From assembly GCA_024860865.1 (NCBI GenBank), contig JACRDV010000120.1:1-12389 (forward strand): a stretch of 12,389 nt of DNA, read 5' to 3'. Numbering within the stretch: position 1 is the stretch's first letter; every line of letters begins with the position of its first letter. Shown piece after piece: positions 1 to 6,116 of this stretch. The notes below the pieces were generated by a model. That model did no database searches and was not told the origin of the DNA. It saw only the letters and a program-made list of their open reading frames with translations. This DNA is from JACRDV01 sp024860865 [NCBI: Methanobacteriota archaeon] (GTDB lineage: Archaea; JACRDV01). The position numbers and the translations under genes were made by a program.

Positions 1-619
1 CTTCGAAGATGGGGTATTTATCGAGCCGTTAGGATGTGTGGTGCGCGGACAAAGGTTAGCGCGCGTACAAGAGGACAATAGTGTACTCATCCTTGGTAGC
101 GGTATTTCTGGACTTCTCCATGTGCAACTTGCTCGCGTACGAGGAGCAGAACGGGTAATTGCGACGGATATAAATGAATATCGTTTGAACGTTGCAAAAA
201 AATTCGGAGCAGATGCGGTGATACGCGCTGAAGAGGATGTACCTGAAAGACTGCGTAAACTCAACGAGGGCAGACTTGCGGACAGGGTGATAGTTTGTAC
301 AGGAGCCACATCAGCAAGCAAACAAGCATTGCAGTGTGTGGATCGCGGAGGCACTGTTTTATTCTTTGCAGTACCGGAACCAAGCATTGATATTTCTATT
401 CCAATTAGTGACTTCTGGCGCAACGAAATAACAATAATGACTTCTTATGGCGCAAGCCCAGAAAATCTCAAAGAGGCGCTAAAACTGATTAGTGACCGTA
501 AGGTAAACGTGCACGAGATGATTACACATCGATTAAGTTTAGAAGAAACTGGTTTGGGTTTTAAGCTCGTCGTCGACGCTAAGGAATCTCTCAAAGTGAT
601 TATCGAACCGCAGAGATAA
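1..619 (+). CDS. Zinc-type (MDR) alcohol/polyol dehydrogenase, 5' partial
   Basis: This is the C-terminal part of a medium-chain dehydrogenase. The frame is open to the window's left edge (first whole codon at base 2) and gives 205 residues. The N-terminal GroES-like catalytic domain with most zinc ligands lies outside the window. The visible part opens with FIEPLGCVVRG, the end-of-catalytic-domain segment typical of sorbitol/threonine-dehydrogenase relatives. It then shows a Rossmann fold with GSGISG and, at the end of the second strand, ATDIN, whose Asp suggests NAD(H) rather than NADP(H). A GTG at 38 lies inside the conserved fold and is not the real start. The gene overlaps the convergent TIM-barrel gene by 20 bp, and together they suggest sugar or polyol oxidation and isomerisation. 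The exact substrate cannot be read from this fragment. Confidence 0.88.
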   Translation, partial: FEDGVFIEPLGCVVRGQRLARVQEDNSVLILGSGISGLLHVQLARVRGAERVIATDINEYRLNVAKKFGADAVIRAEEDVPERLRKLNEGRLADRVIVCTGATSASKQALQCVDRGGTVLFFAVPEPSIDISIPISDFWRNEITIMTSYGASPENLKEALKLISDRKVNVHEMITHRLSLEETGLGFKLVVDAKESLKVIIEPQR

Positions 620-1370
620 TTTTAGTTACAACCTCATAAGTATTAATAAAGTCTGCATATGGATCCAAACTGGGTCGATATTCTAGACATATTAGTTCTT
701 TAAACTTTTCACGAACAACTTTTAGTATAGGATCAAAGTCTATACTTCCCTGCCCTGGTGGTTTTGAGTTCGTGTCGTGTAGATGGAGTTCCGCAATTTC
801 TGTGGCATATTCCCTGATCGTCTCTGCCACATTTTCTCCGTTGGCATGGATATGCATGGTATCTGCCATTAGGCGAACGTGATCTGAGCCCAAGTCATGA
901 ACAAAGCGGTAAACTTCAGATATGCTGGGAAGAAATGTTGTTTTGTCTCTGCTTAATGCTTCAATAGAGATTGTAACATCAAGTTCCGCCCCAAGTTTAC
1001 CAAAGTGTCTGAATATATCGATGCATTTTTCCATCGGATTGTTAATTGTTGGTTCCCCATAGGTGGCAACTGTCACAACATTCTGTGCCCCAACTTTAGA
1101 GGCTATTTTTATCGTTTCTTCTACATGACTCAACGCAACTTTTCGGTCCCTGTTTTTCGCACTTAACATCCGTAGGTCATGCAATAGATATGCCTGGACG
1201 GACTTGATCGGGGTATTAAAACTCGGTAATATCCCTAAAATATTATTTAATTGTTTTTTATTAAAACCATCATTGACTAATTCTAACCACATTTTATGCG
1301 ACTCCAGCGCTCTTAACTTGTCCTCTAATGTGTTCCCAGGAACCGCAAATTCAACACATCCTAAAGCCAT
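600..1370 (-). CDS. Sugar phosphate isomerase/epimerase-like TIM-barrel protein
   Basis: This is a xylose-isomerase-like (AP endonuclease family 2 fold) TIM barrel, expected to be a cytoplasmic metal-dependent isomerase or epimerase. I chose the ATG at 1370 (256 aa) because GGTGAG at 1375-1380 sits 4 nt upstream. An upstream in-frame ATG at 1397 would add nine residues that do not fit the family. The likely metal ligands are in the usual order: Glu137 in SIEAL, Asp170 in ADTMH (with His173 three residues on), His196 or His198 in LHLHD, and Glu230 in LEYR, matching the E-D-H-E set of ketose 3-epimerases. The gene runs towards the dehydrogenase and overlaps its end by 20 bp. Substrate is unknown; an epimerase or isomerase of a sugar handled by the neighbouring dehydrogenase is an inference. 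Confidence 0.83.
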   Translation of the reverse strand: MALGCVEFAVPGNTLEDKLRALESHKMWLELVNDGFNKKQLNNILGILPSFNTPIKSVQAYLLHDLRMLSAKNRDRKVALSHVEETIKIASKVGAQNVVTVATYGEPTINNPMEKCIDIFRHFGKLGAELDVTISIEALSRDKTTFLPSISEVYRFVHDLGSDHVRLMADTMHIHANGENVAETIREYATEIAELHLHDTNSKPPGQGSIDFDPILKVVREKFKELICLEYRPSLDPYADFINTYEVVTKIISAVR

Positions 1371-1424
1371 ACATCTCACCATTAAAATAGGGCTCAAGTA
1401 TTTAGTAATGATATTATTTCCTAT

Positions 1425-1432
1425 GTTTTAAA
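1425..1432 (-). promoter_or_regulatory. Candidate TATA box of the TIM-barrel gene
   Basis: TTTAAAAC on the minus strand lies about 55-60 nt upstream of the chosen ATG. Archaeal spacing would put transcription start near 1403 and leave a short leader carrying the GGTGAG site. It is assigned by position and sequence only. Confidence 0.35.
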
Positions 1433-1445
1433 TTCAACATAATAG

Positions 1446-1451
1446 TATAAA
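1446..1451 (+). promoter_or_regulatory. Candidate TATA box of the kinase-ahcY pair
   Basis: TATAAA lies 43-48 nt before the kinase ATG. Start of transcription about 25 nt downstream, near 1473, would leave a roughly 20-nt leader containing the GAGGT ribosome site at 1483-1487. It shares the 123-bp divergent intergenic region with the TIM-barrel promoter. Confidence 0.45.
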
Positions 1452-1493
1452 CTAAACTAATTGCCATAACCTTGCTGCATTAGAGGTTTACTT

Positions 1494-2039
1494 ATGCCTT
1501 TCGCAATTTGGATTTCTGGACTGCCTGGATCAGGAAAATCTGTTAGAGCCTTGGCTTTAAAAAATCTATACGAAAAGAATGGAATCGACGTTCAAATTCT
1601 AAGGTCTGATGAAATAAGAAAAGTATTAACTCCGCATCCAAAGTACACTGAAGAAGAAAGAGAGATTGTTTATAGAGCAATAGTTTATATGGCTAAACTT
1701 CTGGTTGATAATGGAAAAAACGTAATTATCGATGCTACTGCACACAAAAAAGAATGGAGAAATTTAGCAAGACAATTGATAAAAAATTTTGCTGAAGTTT
1801 ATTTGAGGTGCCCAATCAAAGTATGTATAGAACGAGAGGGAAAAAGAAAAGATATATTTGCTCCTTCTAAAATTTACAAAAAAGGTTTAACAGGAGAGTC
1901 AAAAACTGTACCTGGCATTGGTGTTGTTTACGAAGAATCAGAAAGTCCAGAGGTTATAATTGAAACAGATAAAATTGATCCCAAAGAATCCGCTAAAATA
2001 ATTTTCGAAAAAGTCTACAAGTTATGGGAGATTAGCTAA
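1494..2039 (+). CDS. APS-kinase-like P-loop kinase
   Basis: This 181-aa P-loop kinase resembles adenylylsulfate kinase (which phosphorylates APS to PAPS) in length and C-terminal layout. Walker A is GLPGSGKS at residues 9-16. The C-terminal stretch from IYKKGLTGE (127-135) through PGIGVVYEE (140-148) to IIETD (155-159) follows the APS kinase pattern of lid, 'GID-PYE' and 'TD' segments. Two substrate regions do not: the DGDN-R motif reads RSDEIR (37-42), and the usual ISP-R segment reads IDATAHKKEWR (79-89), closer to AAA_33-type kinases. The start is supported by GAGGT at 1483-1487, 6 nt upstream. The next gene, SAH hydrolase, follows after 18 nt, so the two are probably co-transcribed. Kinase activity is likely; APS as the substrate is doubtful. 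Confidence 0.8.
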   Translation: MPFAIWISGLPGSGKSVRALALKNLYEKNGIDVQILRSDEIRKVLTPHPKYTEEEREIVYRAIVYMAKLLVDNGKNVIIDATAHKKEWRNLARQLIKNFAEVYLRCPIKVCIEREGKRKDIFAPSKIYKKGLTGESKTVPGIGVVYEESESPEVIIETDKIDPKESAKIIFEKVYKLWEIS

Positions 2040-2045
2040 ACTTAA

Positions 2046-2051
2046 GAGGTG
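2046..2051 (+). promoter_or_regulatory. Ribosome binding site that sets a TTG start for ahcY
   Basis: GAGGTG lies exactly 6 nt before TTG 2058. The GTG at 2049 that would extend the frame is part of this Shine-Dalgarno motif, so it is unlikely to be the start codon. Confidence 0.75.
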
Positions 2052-2057
2052 TTTAAA

Positions 2058-3314
2058 TTGTCTACAGAATATGAAGTGAAAAATCGAAATCTTGCTCCAA
2101 AAGGAAAACTAATGATCGAATGGGCAGAAGCTCATATGCCTGTGCTAATGAAAATTCGAGCTGTTTTTCAAAAAGAAAAACCTTTAAAAGGAATTCAAAT
2201 TGCATCGTGCTTGCACGTAACTAAAGAAACGGCTGTTTTGGTGAAAACATTAAAAGCAGGAGGGGCGGAGGTAGCTCTTTGCGGTTCTAATCCCCTTTCA
2301 ACTCAAGATGAAGTTGCAGCAGCTCTTACTTACGATAAAATAAATGTCTATGCATGGCGTGGAGAAACTGAAAAAGAGTATCAGCGGTGCATTGATAAAA
2401 CTCTAACTTATAATCCAGTCATTTTAATGGATGATGGAGCTGACCTGATATCAACTTCCCACAAAAAGGGAATTGTTAAAGGAATAACTGGAGCTTCTGA
2501 AGAGACAACTACAGGTATAACTCGCTTAAGATCAATGGAACAAGAAGGGGCTTTAAAATATCCCATAATTGCTGTTAATGATGCTTATACAAAATATCTT
2601 TTTGATAATAGGTTTGGAACTGGACAAAGTACTATTGATGGTATAATAAGAGCTACAAGTATTCTCTTAGCCGGAAAAAATTTTGTTGTTTGTGGTTATG
2701 GCTGGTGTGGACGTGGAATTGCAATGAGGGCAAGAGGGATGGGGGCAAATGTAATCGTAACTGAGGTTAATCCTATCAAAGCTTTAGAAGCAGCGATGGA
2801 TGGGTTTACTGTAATGTCAATAGATAGAGCTGCTAAAGTAGGAGATATTTTTGTAACAGTAACTGGCGATACCAGTGTGATTAGAAAAGAACACATGCTA
2901 AAAATGAAAGATAGCGCGATATTAGCGAATAGTGGACATTTTAACGTCGAAATCAGTATTCCAGACTTAGAAGCTATCTCTAAATCTAAGAGAACAATTA
3001 GACAGAACGTGCAGGAATATATGCTAAAGGATGGGCGGCGACTATACCTTCTTGCTGAAGGTCGATTGGTAAATCTCGTAGCAGCTGAAGGCCACCCACC
3101 TGAGGTTATGATGATGTCTTTTGCAAATCAAGCACTTAGCGCTGAATATTTAGTAAAATATGGAAAGGAATTAGAACCAAAGATATACAAAGTTCCAGAA
3201 GAAATCGATCAAAAGGTTGCAACGCTCGCGTTAAGTGCGATGGGTATCCAAATAGATAAGCTCACTGAAGAACAGGTTAGATATCTAAAGAGCTGGGAAT
3301 TGGGAACGACTTAA
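2058..3314 (+). CDS. ahcY: S-adenosylhomocysteine hydrolase (adenosylhomocysteinase)
   Basis: This NAD-dependent enzyme reversibly splits S-adenosylhomocysteine into adenosine and homocysteine, removing the inhibitory product of SAM-dependent methylation. From the TTG start it has 418 aa, the usual archaeal length. Family motifs are intact: [10 protein letters not shown] (His53), [20 protein letters not shown] (Asp126), GASEETTTG (Glu149), [18 protein letters not shown] (Lys179, Asp183, Asn184), the NAD-binding GYGWCGRG (213-220), SGHFNVEI (His294) and EGHPPEV (His346). The C-terminus ends in WELGTT and lacks the HYRY-type tail of eukaryotic and many bacterial enzymes. The start is set by GAGGTG at 2046-2051. 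It lies 18 nt behind a P-loop kinase, whose product could help pull the unfavourable hydrolysis forward if it consumes adenosine; that link is an inference. Confidence 0.97.
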   Translation: MSTEYEVKNRNLAPKGKLMIEWAEAHMPVLMKIRAVFQKEKPLKGIQIASCLHVTKETAVLVKTLKAGGAEVALCGSNPLSTQDEVAAALTYDKINVYAWRGETEKEYQRCIDKTLTYNPVILMDDGADLISTSHKKGIVKGITGASEETTTGITRLRSMEQEGALKYPIIAVNDAYTKYLFDNRFGTGQSTIDGIIRATSILLAGKNFVVCGYGWCGRGIAMRARGMGANVIVTEVNPIKALEAAMDGFTVMSIDRAAKVGDIFVTVTGDTSVIRKEHMLKMKDSAILANSGHFNVEISIPDLEAISKSKRTIRQNVQEYMLKDGRRLYLLAEGRLVNLVAAEGHPPEVMMMSFANQALSAEYLVKYGKELEPKIYKVPEEIDQKVATLALSAMGIQIDKLTEEQVRYLKSWELGTT

Positions 3315-3355
3315 AAACCGAGACTTGGAGATAAAAGAGATTACATTATTTCAAT

Positions 3356-4231
3356 TTAACTATAGCCTACTAACATAATCTTTAACGCATCTTCAATCTT
3401 TGAAATAGGAGCTATTTCAATACCAGGAACAGCCAACCTAACATCACTTGGGACAAGCAGCACTCGATAGCCTTCATTTCTTGCAGCAATCGCTTTTTGA
3501 TTAACCCCGCCAACAGGACCAATACTATGATCGAGCTCGATAGTGCCAGTTATTGTGATATTAGACCGCAAGGTATAGCCGCCCATTGCTGAAATTAATG
3601 CAACAGTAAGTCCAGCTCCACCACTTTCTCCATCCACAACTACCGGCAATATCATACCTTCAATGTTTCTGGGCTCGCGAATTTTAAATAAAAATTGGTG
3701 CTTACTTGGTGAAGTCTTCAAAATTTCACATACAACTTTAACTGCTTTCATTCCAGCCTTTTCAGCCCCTACACCTGATAGAACCTCACTTATTTCAAAA
3801 TAGGTTCCAGATAAACCATGAGTTACAAATACGTTAGTTGGTATCATTATTCCCTCTCCCCAAGGATTAACAGCTGGAAGTTCTATGGATGTACTTTTTA
3901 CCTCTTTTAGTGTTTGCACTTCGCGCAGTAAATCTAAAGCAGTTTCTTCAGTTTTTTTCAGTTTAAATTCTAAACGCTCATTTGCATCTTTAAGCTCATT
4001 GACTTGATTTCCTAGTTTAGCTATCTGGTCTCTCAGCTCTATTGTTTCATTTTTAAGATGTGTGATGTTTTCTAAGAGCGCTTGATTTTCACTTCGAATG
4101 GCTAAGTTCTCACTTTGGAGAGTTTCAATTTCACGGTTATATTTTGTATTTAAATAAAATGAGTAGGCAAATATCGCTGAAGTAACTGCTAGTAATGCTA
4201 TTAGAGCTATAATAAGTTTATTTCTATGCAT
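3356..4231 (-). CDS. Membrane-anchored coiled-coil protein with Lon-like (S16) protease domain
   Basis: This 291-aa protein has three parts. Residues 5-27 form one hydrophobic signal-anchor segment. Residues about 31-112 are a long Glu/Lys/Leu-rich coiled coil. Residues about 118-288 match the ATP-independent archaeal Lon-type protease family (COG1750-like). The catalytic dyad is visible: Ser203 in DGESGGAG and Lys246 in GGVNQKAIAA, with the Lon-like GPVGGV strand before the lysine. There is no AAA+ ATPase domain. The Lys-rich residues before the anchor suggest a cytoplasmic N-terminus and an outward-facing protease domain, which is inferred. No good Shine-Dalgarno precedes the ATG and a TATA-like box sits about 17 nt upstream, so the mRNA is probably leaderless. 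It is convergent with ahcY and divergent from the DUF350 gene. Confidence 0.88.
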   Translation of the reverse strand: MHRNKLIIALIALLAVTSAIFAYSFYLNTKYNREIETLQSENLAIRSENQALLENITHLKNETIELRDQIAKLGNQVNELKDANERLEFKLKKTEETALDLLREVQTLKEVKSTSIELPAVNPWGEGIMIPTNVFVTHGLSGTYFEISEVLSGVGAEKAGMKAVKVVCEILKTSPSKHQFLFKIREPRNIEGMILPVVVDGESGGAGLTVALISAMGGYTLRSNITITGTIELDHSIGPVGGVNQKAIAARNEGYRVLLVPSDVRLAVPGIEIAPISKIEDALKIMLVGYS

Positions 4232-4243
4232 TTTTTACACTTG

Positions 4244-4251
4244 TTAAATAT
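4244..4251 (-). promoter_or_regulatory. TATA-like box of the Lon-like gene (leaderless)
   Basis: ATATTTAA on the minus strand lies 13-20 nt upstream of the ATG at 4231. At archaeal spacing, transcription would begin at or within a few bases of the ATG, which fits the lack of a ribosome site. Confidence 0.4.
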
Positions 4252-4282
4252 GTTTTTGATAGGTGCTGGCAATAAATATTTT

Positions 4283-4299
4283 TAGGATTAAAAATCCTA
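4283..4299. promoter_or_regulatory. 17-bp perfect palindrome, candidate operator
   Basis: TAGGATTAAAAATCCTA is a perfect dyad with 7-bp arms and a 3-bp centre. It lies between the divergent Lon-like and DUF350 genes, 54-70 bp before the DUF350 ATG and 52-68 bp from the Lon-like ATG. The position suits an operator acting on one or both promoters. No T-run follows, so it is not a terminator. The binding protein is unknown. Confidence 0.4.
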
Positions 4300-4339
4300 C
4301 TGGATTCTCTAATGAGTTAAAATTTTTTAAGATAAGCAA

Positions 4340-4348
4340 AGGAGGTGA
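4340..4348 (+). promoter_or_regulatory. Strong Shine-Dalgarno that fixes the DUF350 start
   Basis: AGGAGGTGA is a near-full anti-16S match ending 4 nt before ATG 4353. It shows that the frame's upstream ATG at 4263, which would cover a palindrome and a poor coding stretch, is not the real start. Confidence 0.85.
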
Positions 4349-4352
4349 ATCT

Positions 4353-4538
4353 ATGAGTATTGTAGCTTTCTTTGCTGCCGGACTACAGCTTGTTCTAGCA
4401 ATAATCCTAGCTATAATTGCAATATACATCGGGCTATCAGTTTTCGGCAAACTAACGAAAGGAATAGATGAGATAGAAGAACTTAAGCGCGGCAATGTTG
4501 CGATAGGAATAATCTTTGCAGCATTAGTACAGGTATAG
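4353..4538 (+). CDS. Small DUF350-like membrane protein, end possibly frameshifted
   Basis: This 61-aa protein has one long hydrophobic helix (about residues 3-31, MSIVAFFAAGLQLVLAI onwards), then a short charged stretch KGIDEIEELKRGNVAIGI and a second hydrophobic segment cut short by a stop. The motif of acidic residues followed by GNVA is the hallmark of DUF350 membrane proteins, whose function is unknown. Family members usually have a full second membrane helix. Here the frame ends in AALVQV, while the -1 frame from 4526 reads STGIAATLIG before stopping at 4558, a better continuation of such a helix. A one-base deletion near 4525 is possible, or the protein may truly be short. It follows a very strong ribosome site and is read alone. 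Confidence 0.72.
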   Translation: MSIVAFFAAGLQLVLAIILAIIAIYIGLSVFGKLTKGIDEIEELKRGNVAIGIIFAALVQV

Positions 4539-4570
4539 CAGCAACTTTAATCGGATAATTTTAAAAGCAA

Positions 4571-4602
4571 ACCTCTTTTCTTTTTATTTTATTGTTTTTT
4601 GG
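4571..4602 (+). terminator. T-rich archaeal terminator after the DUF350 gene
   Basis: A 32-nt tract made almost only of T, with several runs of four to six T, begins about 30 nt after the DUF350 stop. Archaeal RNA polymerase terminates on such tracts without needing a hairpin. Confidence 0.5.
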
Positions 4603-4742
4603 CTCAAAAAGCCTTGAAAGCCGTGATGTTGACCCCAAAAACAAGTAAAATCAATCAATAGCTAAATTAAAGCCTAATGTTCCTATATTCCGGATAATCA
4701 GCCCGTTCCTGGTTATTTGTGCGCATACTATTGAGAAGCTCT

Positions 4743-4765
4743 TTTAAAGCTTTCGCTATATAATA
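4743..4765 (+). promoter_or_regulatory. tbp promoter region with two TATA-like boxes
   Basis: TTTTAAAG at 4743-4750 would place the start of transcription near 4772, just upstream of the GGAG ribosome site (4777-4780). A second match, TATATAATA at 4757-4765, would put it near 4787, at the TTG codon itself. The first fits the ribosome site better. TBP could bind its own promoter here. Confidence 0.4.
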
Positions 4766-4787
4766 CAAAAAGTTTTGGAGAATCTTT

Positions 4788-5372
4788 TTGGAGAAACCTG
4801 AGAAACCTAAAGCTATTATTAATATTGAAAATGTCGTTGCCTCTGCTTCTTTAAATCGGGAGCTTGATTTGGAAAAAGTGGCTGAAGCTCTCGAAAACAT
4901 TGAATATGAACCTGAGCAGTTTCCTGGTTTAGTATATAGGTTAAAGGAGCCAAAGACTGCTGCTTTAATTTTTAGGTCTGGTAAAATAGTGTGCACTGGA
5001 GCAAAGAGCATAGATGAAGTTCATCAGTCTATTGCTCAAACAGTTGAAAAAATGAAAAAGCATGGAATTGATGTAAGCCATGGCGTTGACATTCAAGTGC
5101 AAAACATAGTTTCTTCAGCAGATTTAAATGCTGAACTTAATTTAGATGCGATTGCTGTTGGCCTTGGTTTAGAAAATGTTGAATATGAACCTGAGCAGTT
5201 TCCTGGTTTAGTATACAGGTTAAAGGAGCCAAAGGTTGTAATTCTATTATTTGGTTCGGGCAAACTTGTCTGTACAGGGGCAAAGGATCCAAAAGATGCA
5301 GAAATTGCCGTGGCTAAAGTAACCGAAGAGCTAAAAAGGCTCGGTTTAATGGGTGAGCCAAGGCATGCTTAA
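4788..5372 (+). CDS. tbp: TATA-box-binding protein
   Basis: TBP recognises archaeal TATA boxes and, with TFB, recruits RNA polymerase. The 194-aa product has the two-fold pseudo-repeat of the family: half one is about residues 10-95, half two about 101-187. Each half carries VxN-VASA/VSSA, EYEPEQFPGLVYR, a Phe-containing strand (IFRSGK at 61-66, LFGSGK at 154-159) and a C-TGAK motif (VCTGAK twice). Phe45/Phe62 and Phe138/Phe155 are the expected DNA-intercalating pairs. The TTG start is supported by GGAG at 4777-4780, 7 nt upstream, and gives a normal N-terminus. No acidic C-terminal tail is present. The two halves share a nearly identical 56-bp DNA block. The stop overlaps the following DUF116 gene by 8 nt, so the two are probably co-transcribed. 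Confidence 0.97.
   Translation: MEKPEKPKAIINIENVVASASLNRELDLEKVAEALENIEYEPEQFPGLVYRLKEPKTAALIFRSGKIVCTGAKSIDEVHQSIAQTVEKMKKHGIDVSHGVDIQVQNIVSSADLNAELNLDAIAVGLGLENVEYEPEQFPGLVYRLKEPKVVILLFGSGKLVCTGAKDPKDAEIAVAKVTEELKRLGLMGEPRHA
4900..4955 (+). repeat. Intragenic direct repeat in tbp, copy 1
   Basis: This 56-bp block, coding for the end of NIEYEPEQFPGLVYRLKEPK, is identical at 55 of 56 positions to 5179-5234, 279 bp (93 codons) downstream. The single difference is the synonymous Tyr codon TAT versus TAC. Similarity falls off sharply on both sides. Confidence 0.95.
5179..5234 (+). repeat. Intragenic direct repeat in tbp, copy 2
   Basis: This is the second copy of the block at 4900-4955, in the second TBP half, in the same reading frame. 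It differs only by a TAC for TAT tyrosine codon. Confidence 0.95.
5352..5357 (+). promoter_or_regulatory. Ribosome binding site of the DUF116 gene inside tbp
   Basis: GGTGAG lies 7 nt upstream of ATG 5365. It includes the GTG at 5353 that would extend the frame by four residues, so the ATG is preferred. Confidence 0.65.
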
Positions 5373-6063
5373 TATATTTTATGAAACATTGGGCAAGTTA
5401 ACTCTCTTCTCAATCATAGCAATTTTTTTTCTAATGTTGCTAGGGTTGTACTTAGGATTGCTGGCTGTTAAGAAAGAAAAATTAATTTTACCAAAATTTG
5501 TTTTGTTTATTCTAGATTCCTTTTATCTTCCTTTAAAAAAATTTGCTCCCCACCTCGGGTTAAAAGAAGACATAGTTGACCAGATTGGAATACAAGTAAG
5601 AAATAAAATTCATCTCAAAAAATTCAAAAAAACTCTGCCAAATGAAAGAATTCTAGTTTTTCCACAATGTTTGAGGCATCCGGATTGCCCAGCTCGGCTC
5701 AAATCGCTCGGCTTAATTTGCCTTAGCTGTGGAAAATGCATTATATCTAAAATTAAAGCCGAGGCTGAAAAACTAGGTTACAGAGTTTTCATTGTTCCAG
5801 GTTCAAGCTTCGTTAAAAGAATTGTTAGAGAGTTTAAACCAAAGGGAGCCCTGGGAATTGCATGCTGCCAAGAATTAAATTTGACTATGCTAAAGACAGC
5901 CGAGCAAAAATGTAGCGTACAAGGCGTAGCTCTCTTAAAGGAAGGTTGCATAGAAACTCAAGTTGATATCTCTGAAATTCTCAGTAAATTGAAGTTAGGC
6001 TTGGAAGAATTCACTCCGCCAAAAAAGCCTGCTTGTGAAACTACCGAAAGTTTATCCAGTTGA
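5365..6063 (+). CDS. DUF116 family membrane-anchored cysteine-rich protein
   Basis: This 232-aa protein matches the uncharacterised DUF116 family. A hydrophobic helix lies at about residues 12-35, followed by a second apolar, partly amphipathic stretch (about 41-55). The soluble part carries the family's cysteine pattern: PQCLRHPDCPA (Cys102, Cys108), then GLICLSCGKC (Cys119, Cys122, Cys125), GIACCQEL (Cys167, Cys168), Cys183 and KEGC (Cys195). The spacing suggests metal or iron-sulfur binding, but no function is established. The segment from VFIVPG to FKPKGALGIAC fits a small alpha/beta fold. Its ATG overlaps the end of tbp by 8 nt, so it is read from the tbp promoter. Whether the link with transcription is functional or just local gene order cannot be told. 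Confidence 0.87.
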   Translation: MLNIFYETLGKLTLFSIIAIFFLMLLGLYLGLLAVKKEKLILPKFVLFILDSFYLPLKKFAPHLGLKEDIVDQIGIQVRNKIHLKKFKKTLPNERILVFPQCLRHPDCPARLKSLGLICLSCGKCIISKIKAEAEKLGYRVFIVPGSSFVKRIVREFKPKGALGIACCQELNLTMLKTAEQKCSVQGVALLKEGCIETQVDISEILSKLKLGLEEFTPPKKPACETTESLSS

Positions 6064-6087
6064 TTTTGTTAGCTTAATATCAAAAAA

Positions 6088-6095
6088 TTTAAATT
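6088..6095 (+). promoter_or_regulatory. TATA box for a leaderless gene
   Basis: TTTAAATT is centred about 26 bp before ATG 6117, the archaeal distance from TATA box to transcription start. This suggests a leaderless mRNA beginning at the ATG and supports that start over the TTG at 6111. Confidence 0.5.
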
Positions 6096-6116
6096 TTCGA
6101 TAACCAATTCTTGTGC

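Larger units (their letters stand above)
4539..4787. other. Intergenic region before tbp
   Basis: No convincing gene lies in this stretch. It holds the T-rich terminator candidate at 4571-4602, a short GGCT-CAAAA-AGCC hairpin at 4602-4614, and the tbp promoter and ribosome site near its right end. A minus-strand open frame crossing it is the shadow of tbp and has no start signals or recognisable protein features. Confidence 0.6.

Noticed and set aside
1-619. More CGN arginine codons in the dehydrogenase as a sign of horizontal transfer
   Set aside because: ahcY also uses CGN and AGR codons about equally, so the contrast is small and the partial gene too short to judge.
4263-4352. N-terminal extension of the DUF350 protein from ATG 4263
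   Set aside because: A near-perfect Shine-Dalgarno just before ATG 4353 marks the start; the extension has no similarity to the family and covers a palindrome.
4602-4614. GGCT-CAAAA-AGCC hairpin after the DUF350 gene as a small RNA
   Set aside because: The stem is only 4 bp and follows the T-tract; there is no promoter or wider structure to support an RNA gene.
4667-5011. A 114-aa minus-strand open frame across the tbp promoter
   Set aside because: It is the antisense shadow of tbp and has no start signal or protein pattern of its own.
4900-5234. The tbp direct repeats as traces of a mobile element or CRISPR-like array
   Set aside because: Both copies are in-frame parts of the normal TBP double fold; there are only two, with no transposase and no terminal repeats.
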